Positions 58,469 through 64,000 of a stretch of DNA of 64,000 nt are shown here, piece after piece; position 1 is the stretch's first letter; each line of letters starts with the position of its first letter. This DNA is from Actinomadura alba. GTDB lineage: Bacteria; Actinomycetota; Actinomycetes; Streptosporangiales; Streptosporangiaceae. The notes beneath the pieces are model-generated. The model made no database searches. It was given only the letters and a program-made list of their open reading frames with translations, and was not told where the DNA came from. The translations under genes and the position numbers were made by a program. The stretch covers positions 1 to 64,000 of the forward strand of contig NZ_JABVEC010000010.1 in NCBI RefSeq assembly GCF_014323705.1. Direction: 5' to 3'.

Positions 58469-60103
58469 ATGGCCCTGACCGATCGGCTGCCCACCCTGCC
58501 GTTCCGGCTCCCACGAGCCCGGGGTCTGATCTCCGTGGAACGTGACATCCCCGTGCCGATGGCCGACGGGGTCACGCTGCTCGTCGACCGCTACACGCCC
58601 GCCGGCGGCGAGCGCGCACCGGCGGTCCTCGTCCGTACCCCCTACGGGCGGCGCGGGGTCGCCGGACTGATCAACGGGATTCCCTTCGCCTACTGCGGTT
58701 ACCAGGTCGTGGTGCAGAGCGCCCGCGGCACCTTCGGCTCCGGCGGGGAGTTCGATCCGCTGGCGGAGTACGACGACGGCCTGGCCACCGTCGACTGGCT
58801 CAAGCGGCAGCCGTGGTTCAGCGGCTCCTTCGCGACGTACGGCGCCAGTTACCTCGGCTACTCCGCGTGGGCGATGGCGGCCGCGGCCGGTCCCGAGCTC
58901 AAGGCGATGGCCACGTCGGTGTCGGCCTCCCAGTTCCGCGAGGCGGCGTACATCGGCGGGGCCTTCGCCCTCGAGTCGACCCTCAGCTGGATCGACATCA
59001 CGGCCCGCTCCGAGCAGCCGTTCGGCCTGCTCTCGGCCGGGCTGATGTCACGCCGCCGGGCCGGCCGCGCGGCCCGGTCGGGCCGGCCGCTCGCCGAGCT
59101 CGACGCGCTGACCACCGGCACCGAGGTCCCCTTCTTCCAGAACCTGCTGACCAGCCACGAGCCGGACGCGTCCTTCTGGGACAAGCGGGACTTCAGTCAT
59201 ACGGTGCGCGACGTCACCGCCCCCGCCAGCATGGTGGGCGGCTGGTACGACACCTTCCTGCCCTGGCAGCTCAAGGACTACGAGGCACTGCGCAAGGCCG
59301 GCCGCCGGCCGTACCTCACCATCGGCCCGTGGTGGCACTCCGACGCGCGCCACGTCATGGTCTCGATCCGGGAGTCCATCGGCTTCTTCCAGGCCCACCT
59401 GCGCGGTGACTTCTCCAGGATCCGGGCGAACCCGGTACGCGTGTTCGTCACCGGCGCCGGAGAGTGGCGCGAGTATCAGGACTGGCCGGTGCCCGCCATG
59501 CGCCCGCAGCGCTGGTTCCTGCAGCCCGGCCACGGGCTCGGCGAGAGCGGCCCGGTCGAGTCGACGCCGGACACCTACCGGTACGACCCGGCGAACGCCA
59601 CGCCCTCGCTCAGCGGGCCCACCCTCATGGGCAGCGCCAAGCCGGCCGACCACCGCTCGCTGGAACGCCGCCCGGACGTGCTGGTCTACTCCAGCCCGGT
59701 GCTGCGCTCGGATCTGGAGATCATCGGGCCGGTGACCGCGGATCTGTTCGTACGGTCCGACCGTGAGCACACCGACTTCGTGGTCCGGCTCTGCGACGTC
59801 TCCCCGGACGGCGCCTCGCACAACGTCTGCGAGGGCGGCCTGCGGCTGCGGCCCGCCGAGCCCGCGGCCGACCGCGACGGCGTACGCAGGATCCACGTGG
59901 ATCTCTGGCCGGCCGGGCATCGCTTCAAGCGCGGCCACCGGGTCCGGGTCCACGTGGCCAGCGGCGCCTATCCCAAGGTGGCGAGCAACCCGGGTACGGG
60001 GGAGCCGCTGGGCACGGCGGCCGTCATGGTGACCGCGGACCAGGAGGTCTTCCACGACCCCGACCGCCCCTCATCGATCACGCTCCCCGTGGTTCCCGCC
60101 TGA
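58469..60103 (+). CDS. CocE/NonD-family hydrolase (X-Pro dipeptidyl-peptidase type)
   Basis: Product of 544 residues. The alpha/beta-hydrolase core has nucleophile Ser127 in YGASYLGYS, Asp261 in GGWYDTFLPW and His290 in GPWWHSD. The C-terminal jelly-roll (SDLEIIGPVTADLFVRSDRE, GHRVRVHVASGAYPKVASNP) is complete. Family members hydrolyse esters or X-Pro dipeptides; the substrate is unknown here. ATG 58469 follows GAGGAG. The 3' end overlaps the convergent pxpC by 33 bp. Confidence 0.92.
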   Translation: MALTDRLPTLPFRLPRARGLISVERDIPVPMADGVTLLVDRYTPAGGERAPAVLVRTPYGRRGVAGLINGIPFAYCGYQVVVQSARGTFGSGGEFDPLAEYDDGLATVDWLKRQPWFSGSFATYGASYLGYSAWAMAAAAGPELKAMATSVSASQFREAAYIGGAFALESTLSWIDITARSEQPFGLLSAGLMSRRRAGRAARSGRPLAELDALTTGTEVPFFQNLLTSHEPDASFWDKRDFSHTVRDVTAPASMVGGWYDTFLPWQLKDYEALRKAGRRPYLTIGPWWHSDARHVMVSIRESIGFFQAHLRGDFSRIRANPVRVFVTGAGEWREYQDWPVPAMRPQRWFLQPGHGLGESGPVESTPDTYRYDPANATPSLSGPTLMGSAKPADHRSLERRPDVLVYSSPVLRSDLEIIGPVTADLFVRSDREHTDFVVRLCDVSPDGASHNVCEGGLRLRPAEPAADRDGVRRIHVDLWPAGHRFKRGHRVRVHVASGAYPKVASNPGTGEPLGTAAVMVTADQEVFHDPDRPSSITLPVVPA

Positions 60104-60982
60104 CCCGTCCCTCGCCGCGTCGTGGTCCGGCGGGTGGATCGGGATGAAGCGGACCCGGGCGCCGGGGCGGGCCTGCGCCGCGGCGGCGAGGTCGGCGACG
60201 GGCACGACGCCGATGACGGGATACCCGCCGGTGGTCGGATGGTCGGCCAGGAACACCAGCGGGCACCCGTTCGGCGGCACCTGTACACCGCCGAGCACCA
60301 TGCCCTCGCTCGGCAGTTCCCGGTGGACGGCGCGCTCCAGGGCGGTGCCCTCGGTGCGCAGCGCGATCCGGTTGCTGGCGGCGGCCACCTGGAAGCGGGC
60401 CGTGGCCAGGACCTCCAGCGCGGTGTCGGTGAACCAGTCGTGGCGCGGGCCGAGGACCAGCCGCAGCACGAGGTCGCGGGCGGGCGCCGACACCGGGACG
60501 ACGTCGACCGCCGCGGGCGGGCCCGCGGCACCGCCGAGCGGGAGCCGGTCGCCGTCGGAGAGACGAGGCGGGCCCAGGCCGGAGAGCAGGTCGGTGGAGC
60601 GGCTGCCGAGCACGGGCGGGGCGTCCACCCCGCCGGAGAAGGCGACGTAGCTGCGCAGCCCGTGGGCGGCGGTTCCCACGTCGAGCACCGCGCCCGCGGG
60701 CACGTGGACCGGGGCGCCCCAGGCGACCGGGCGGTCGCCGACCCGTACCGGTGCGGTGGCCCCGGTCACGGCGACGGTCGCGGGCGCGTCCAGCCGCACC
60801 GCCGTACCGGTGAGCGTCGTCTCCAGGGTGGCCGCCGACTCGGGGTTGCCGACGAGCCGGTTGGCGAGCCGGTGCGCCGGCTCGTCGAGCGCGCCCGAGC
60901 GCGGCACGCCGAGGTGGGCGACCCCATGCCGGCCGAGGTCCTGGACGGTGGTCAGCGCACCCGCCCGGACGACCTCGATCAT
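60071..60982 (-). CDS. pxpC: 5-oxoprolinase subunit C
   Basis: Product of 303 residues, the biotin-dependent carboxyltransferase (KipA-like) subunit: MIEVVRAGALTTVQDLGRHG, HLGVPRSGALDEPAHRLANR, LVGNPESAATLETTLTGTAV, AFSGGVDAPPVLGSRSTDLL and HPTTGGYPVIGVV. With PxpA and PxpB it converts 5-oxoproline to glutamate using ATP. ATG overlaps the pxpB stop (ATGA). Last gene of the operon. Confidence 0.92.
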   Translation of the reverse strand: MIEVVRAGALTTVQDLGRHGVAHLGVPRSGALDEPAHRLANRLVGNPESAATLETTLTGTAVRLDAPATVAVTGATAPVRVGDRPVAWGAPVHVPAGAVLDVGTAAHGLRSYVAFSGGVDAPPVLGSRSTDLLSGLGPPRLSDGDRLPLGGAAGPPAAVDVVPVSAPARDLVLRLVLGPRHDWFTDTALEVLATARFQVAAASNRIALRTEGTALERAVHRELPSEGMVLGGVQVPPNGCPLVFLADHPTTGGYPVIGVVPVADLAAAAQARPGARVRFIPIHPPDHDAARDGSGGNHGERDR

Positions 60983-61596
60983 TGGTCCACCGGCACGAAG
61001 CGCACCCGCGTGCCGGGCGTGAACAGCGCGGCCGGCTCGCGCTCCGGATCCCACAGCACCAGATCGGTACGGCCGATGAGCCGCCAGCCGCCCGGGGACG
61101 AGCGCGGGTAGACGCCGGTGTACCGCCCGGCCAGCCCGACCGACCCGGCGGGGACGGCGGAACGCGGCGTGGCGAGGCGCGGCATGGCATAGCGCTCGTC
61201 GAGCCCGGTCAGGTAACCGAAGCCGGGGGCGAATCCGCAGAAGGCCACCCGGAACTCCACGGAGGCGTGGATCCGGGCCACCTCGTCGACCGGCACCTCC
61301 CAGTGCGCCGCGACGTCCGCGAGATCGGCGCCGTCATACCGGGTGGGCACCTCGATGAGGTCGCCGGCGTCGGCCGGCTGCTCGGGGACGTCCCAGCTCG
61401 GCAGCTCACGCGCGAGATCGCCCGGGTCGTCCAGCCCGTCCAGCAGTACGGTGCGGGCGGCCGGGACGACCTCGCCGACGGGCGGCAGCGAGCCGGCGGC
61501 GCGGCGGCGGGTGATCTCGGCGTGCAGGGCCTGCACCTCGCCGTCGGAGTCGAGCTCGACCAGCAGCGCGTTCGTGCCCACTCGCAGTACTTTCAC
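60979..61596 (-). CDS. pxpB: 5-oxoprolinase subunit B
   Basis: Product of 205 residues, the KipI/allophanate hydrolase-like subunit: VLRVGTNALLVELDSDGEVQ, IEVPTRYDGADLADVAAHW, FCGFAPGFGYLTGLDERYAM, PRLATPRSAVPAGSVGLAGR and the TGVYPRSSPGGWRLIGRTDL end. GTG 61596 overlaps the pxpA stop. It forms a complex with PxpC. Typical length for a single-domain KipI. Confidence 0.92.
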   Translation of the reverse strand: MKVLRVGTNALLVELDSDGEVQALHAEITRRRAAGSLPPVGEVVPAARTVLLDGLDDPGDLARELPSWDVPEQPADAGDLIEVPTRYDGADLADVAAHWEVPVDEVARIHASVEFRVAFCGFAPGFGYLTGLDERYAMPRLATPRSAVPAGSVGLAGRYTGVYPRSSPGGWRLIGRTDLVLWDPEREPAALFTPGTRVRFVPVDQ

Positions 61597-62426
61597 GTGA
61601 AGGGCTCCACGGCGGTACCGGCCTCGGACAGCGCCGCGTGGATCCGGCGGGCGAGGCGCGCGGCGGACGGCGTGTCGCCGTGGACGCACAGCGACCGTGC
61701 CTCGACGGGCACGAGCTCTCCGGTGATGGCGATCACCTGGCGCTCACGCGCCATGCGGACCGAGCGGGTCACGACCTCGTCCTCGTCGTGGAGGACGGCC
61801 CCCGGTTCGCGCCGCGACACCAGCGTCCCGGCGGCCGTGTATGCGCGGTCGGCGAAGGCCTCGGTGACCGTGGGCGTCCCTGCGGCCTCGGCGGCACGGT
61901 GCAGCGCCGAGCCGGGCAGGCCCAGGACCGGCAGTGACGGGTCGGCCCGCCGGATGCCCTCGATCACGGCGGCGGCCTGGCCCTCGTCGGCCACCACGCG
62001 GTTGTACAGGGCTCCGTGCGGCTTGACGTAGGTCACCCGGGAGCCGGCGGCGCGGGCGAAGACCTCGAGCGCGCCGATCTGGTACGTCACCTCGTCGGCG
62101 AGTTCCTCGGGCGGCATGTCGATCGCGCGGCGGCCGAAGCCGGCCAGGTCGCGATAGGAGACCTGCGCGCCGATGCGCACTCCGCGCTCGGCCGCGCGTG
62201 CGCAGACCCTGCGCATGATCGATGGATCACCGGCGTGGAAGCCGCACGCGACGTTGGCGCTCGTGACGATGTCGAGCAGGGCCTCGTCGTCGGTGAGGGT
62301 CCACCGGCCGAAGCCCTCGCCGAGATCGGCGTTGAGGTCCATCACGGCCTGCCCGGATCCGCGGCCGCTCGGGGCCGGGCGGCCACGGTCGTCCGGCCGC
62401 TCGTTCAGGCGATCATTCGCCTTCAT
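61593..62426 (-). CDS. pxpA: 5-oxoprolinase subunit A
   Basis: Product of 277 residues of the LamB/YcsF family. The core begins DLNADLGEGFGRWTLTDDEA and continues TSANVACGFHAGDPSIMRRV, GAQVSYRDLAGFGRRAID, TYVKPHGALYNRVVADEGQA and CVHGDTPSAARLARRIHAAL. ATG 62426 has a good GGGAGG site, adding 28 polar residues to the usual start; ATG 62342 is the alternative. It overlaps the GntR gene (ATGA). Subunit A performs ATP-linked ring opening of 5-oxoproline. Confidence 0.93.
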   Translation of the reverse strand: MKANDRLNERPDDRGRPAPSGRGSGQAVMDLNADLGEGFGRWTLTDDEALLDIVTSANVACGFHAGDPSIMRRVCARAAERGVRIGAQVSYRDLAGFGRRAIDMPPEELADEVTYQIGALEVFARAAGSRVTYVKPHGALYNRVVADEGQAAAVIEGIRRADPSLPVLGLPGSALHRAAEAAGTPTVTEAFADRAYTAAGTLVSRREPGAVLHDEDEVVTRSVRMARERQVIAITGELVPVEARSLCVHGDTPSAARLARRIHAALSEAGTAVEPFT

Positions 62427-63115
62427 CTCGGACCTCCCGCATCTCGGACCTCCCGCATCCGGTCGGTGATCTGGGCCTCCGCGTTGTCAAGGTAGTCGGT
62501 GAGCTCCCGCTCAGCGGCCGGCAGGTCTCCCGCCGCGAGCAGGTCGGCGATGACCCGGTTGCGCCGCAGGTACGGTCCGTGGAACTCGCGCGGCGACGGC
62601 ATCACATGGAACGCCGGCCGCAGCTCGGCCAGCAACCGGCGCATGAACTCGTCGATCCGGTCGCTGCCGGCCAGCCGGGCCAGTGCCCGGTGGAAGTTCA
62701 GGTCCGCGGTGGCGACCGCGGACCACTCCTCCCGCGCGGCGGCCCGCTCGCCCTGCGCCACCGCTTCGTGCACGGCCGCGAGCAGCCTCGGCTCGGCGGC
62801 CGCCGCGTTGCGCAGCCCGGCCGCCTCGAGCGCCAGGCGCGCCTTGTAGGCGTCGGTCACGTCGCGCACGGTCAGTTCGCGCACCGCCACTCCGCGGTTC
62901 ATCTCGTACGTGAGCAGGCGCTCCTGGATGAGCAGCCGGAACGCCTCACGCAGCGTGTTGCGGGAGATGCCGAGGATGGTCGCGATCGACGCCTCGGACA
63001 GCCTCGTGCCCGGGGCGAGGGTGCCTTCGGCGATGTGCGTGCGAAGCACGTCGGCGACCCGGTCGGCGGTGCTGGTGCGGGCGAGGAGGTGCCGATCCGC
63101 GGTCAGGCCCTCCAC
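62423..63115 (-). CDS. GntR/FCD-family regulator of the pxp operon
   Basis: Product of 230 residues. The GntR winged helix (TRLSEASIATILGISRNTLR then EAFRLLIQERLLTYEMNRGV) is followed by an FCD ligand domain. Its metal-binding His is in LNFHRALARLAGSDRI, with VMPSPREFHGPYLRRNRVIA. GTG 63115 is the start. It heads the operon and overlaps pxpA by four bases. The perfect palindrome at 63187 is its likely operator, so it probably autoregulates in response to a small carboxylic acid. Confidence 0.9.
   Translation of the reverse strand: MEGLTADRHLLARTSTADRVADVLRTHIAEGTLAPGTRLSEASIATILGISRNTLREAFRLLIQERLLTYEMNRGVAVRELTVRDVTDAYKARLALEAAGLRNAAAAEPRLLAAVHEAVAQGERAAAREEWSAVATADLNFHRALARLAGSDRIDEFMRRLLAELRPAFHVMPSPREFHGPYLRRNRVIADLLAAGDLPAAERELTDYLDNAEAQITDRMREVRDAGGPR
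62425..62456. repeat. Tandem 16-bp duplication at the gntR/pxpA junction
   Basis: ATCTCGGACCTCCCGC occurs twice at 62425-62440 and 62441-62456. On the minus strand each copy holds a GGGAGG ribosome site; the second provides the pxpA site and the duplication changes the reading frame of the last gntR codons. Confidence 0.92.
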
Positions 63116-63186
63116 GGCGCTCGGGGTGGGTCCTGGCAGGGCGGTATCTCCTTTCGGGCCGGGCTGACACGTCGCATCCTTGTGGG

Positions 63187-63199
63187 ATTGTTGAACAAT
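63187..63199. promoter_or_regulatory. GntR operator candidate
   Basis: ATTGTTGAACAAT is a perfect 13-bp inverted repeat (ATTGTT/AACAAT, single-base centre), 71 bp upstream of the gntR start. FCD-type GntR proteins bind TTGT-N-ACAA-like sites. Confidence 0.7.
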
Positions 63200-63397
63200 A
63201 CTTCAGCCTCTCGATCAACTTCCCGCCGAGGCGCAGCCGACCGCCGGAGTGCCCCAGGTGACCGCGGGCGACCTCACCGGCGACCACTGGCTCGCCACCT
63301 TCGCCGTCATGGTCCTGGACGCCGCCGATCCATCGCGAAGCCGATCGCGGAAGGGATCTGGGGGTACAACGCGTCGCGGCGCACTAACGTTTTGAAT

Positions 63398-64000
63398 ATG
63401 ACCGTTCCCCGGGTCGCCGTCACCGTCGATCTCGTCGTCCTCACCGTGCGCGAACAGCGCCTGTGCGCGCTGACGTGGCGGCGTGATCGTCCGCCGTTCG
63501 ACGGCTGCTGGTCGTTGCCGGGCGGATTCATCCAGCTCGACGAGGACCTGCCCGGGGCGGCGACCCGGCTGATGGCCGAGCGCGCCGGGCTCGCCGACGT
63601 ACGGATTCATCTCGAGCAACTCGCGACGTACGGCTATCCGGACCGCGACCCGCGCCAGCGGGTGGTGAGCGTCGCCTACCTCGGCCTGGCGCCCGATCTG
63701 CCCGCCTCGAGTCGGGCCCAGGTGCTGTGGATCGCCGTTGACGATCTCGCGCAGCGCGACCGCGCTGCCTTCGACCACCGCCGGATCCTGTTCGACGGGG
63801 TCGAGCGCGCCCGCGCCAAGCTGGAGTACACGTCGCTGGCCGCGGCCTTCTGCCCGCAGGAGTTCACCGTGGCGGAGCTGCGCCGGGTGTACGAGATCGT
63901 CTGGGGCACCCCACTCGACCCGCGCAACTTCCACCGGAAGGTGACCGGCGCCGACCGGTTCCTGATCCCCACCGGCCGTAGGACAACGCGCGACGGAGGC
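63398..64000 (+). CDS. Nudix-domain protein, NrtR-like (truncated by window edge)
   Basis: The frame runs open to the end of the window (201 codons). It starts TVPRVAVTVDLVVLTVREQR and has a Nudix region (WSLPGGFIQLDEDLPGAATR then LMAERAGL). The Nudix box is degenerate: in REUxEE the first and last Glu are replaced (RLMAER), as in NrtR regulators that bind ADP-ribose without hydrolysing it. A winged-helix-like C-terminal part (SLAAAFCPQEFTVAELRRVY, NFHRKVTG) follows, also as in NrtR. NrtR controls NAD synthesis genes; the target here is not visible. ATG 63398 follows an AT-rich patch. Confidence 0.85.
   Translation, partial: MTVPRVAVTVDLVVLTVREQRLCALTWRRDRPPFDGCWSLPGGFIQLDEDLPGAATRLMAERAGLADVRIHLEQLATYGYPDRDPRQRVVSVAYLGLAPDLPASSRAQVLWIAVDDLAQRDRAAFDHRRILFDGVERARAKLEYTSLAAAFCPQEFTVAELRRVYEIVWGTPLDPRNFHRKVTGADRFLIPTGRRTTRDGG

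Noticed and set aside
63200-63397. Possible coding fragment (AGDLTGDHWLATFAVMVLDA) between the GntR operator and the Nudix gene
   Set aside because: Short, without a start or family match; treated as intergenic.

Overview
The window is chromosomal DNA of a high-GC, Gram-positive actinomycete. The markers are strongly GC-biased third codon positions, many GTG starts, frequent ATGA/GTGA stop-start overlaps, a Scr1-type XRE regulator coupled to DUF397, a CU044_5270-type protein beside an ECF sigma factor, a chaplin-like surface protein, F420-type enzymes and an actinomycete-style sulfur leader peptide. A member of the Streptosporangiales/Thermomonosporaceae is my best guess, but that is inference only.

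Layout. 1-6.9 kb: a HEAT-like fragment, a Ser/Thr kinase fused to a seven-bladed WD40 propeller, a wrecked HAD phosphatase gene, a lipoprotein, and a complete IS21-family element (3954-6652) with terminal inverted repeats and a 6-bp target duplication. 6.9-13.5 kb: small hypothetical genes, the XRE/DUF397 pair, an arginase-fold protein, an NmrA-like oxidoreductase, and an ECF sigma factor with its membrane-anchored CU044_5270 partner. 13.5-20 kb: a LysE-like remnant, an M15 peptidase lipoprotein, a MarR regulator, an AAA ATPase, an unusual non-coding repeat block (17.75-17.94 kb) and a MauE-like/double-psi-barrel membrane-secreted pair. 20-28.4 kb: a SigE-family sigma factor, a sigma-like protein fused through a membrane helix to a BACON-like ectodomain, an acyl-CoA ligase, and an ABC exporter with a DesK/DesR-type two-component pair.

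28.4-38.4 kb: asparaginase, an F420 luciferase-like enzyme, then a scarred zone holding a frameshifted ADP-ribosylglycohydrolase, a truncated DUF1963 gene and integrase tails at both tRNA-Ser(GCT) and tRNA-Arg(ACG). Between the tRNAs sit a secreted glycerophosphodiester phosphodiesterase and a TetR regulator. A beta-propeller protein and a second TetR follow; the second TetR has three tandem operator palindromes facing a Ddn-like nitroreductase. 38.9-45.7 kb: a hypothetical protein paired with a propeller/pentapeptide-repeat fusion, a divergent XRE-TPR regulator with a perfect palindrome, a NYN nuclease, and an SDR gene behind a MerR-type promoter. 45.7-49.3 kb: a SUKH protein and a sulfur-acquisition pair (SfnB-like oxidoreductase, FMN reductase) with a leader peptide. 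49.6-58.3 kb: CorA, the chaplin-like protein, a CASTOR/POLLUX-type channel, a PF04020 membrane protein, a flotillin/NfeD-like pair, a lipoprotein and a PlsC acyltransferase. 58.4-64 kb: a CocE/NonD hydrolase, the pxpC-pxpB-pxpA 5-oxoprolinase operon headed by its GntR regulator with a palindromic operator, and an edge-truncated Nudix/NrtR-like gene.

Most genes are single or in two-to-four-gene operons. There is no CRISPR array, rRNA, replication origin or large biosynthetic cluster. The least explained items are the sigma-BACON fusion, the permuted inverted-repeat block at 17.75 kb, the propeller/pentapeptide cassette, and several compact regulatory sites (three TetR-type operators, a perfect 24-bp palindrome, a MerR-type promoter and a possibly leaderless leader peptide).
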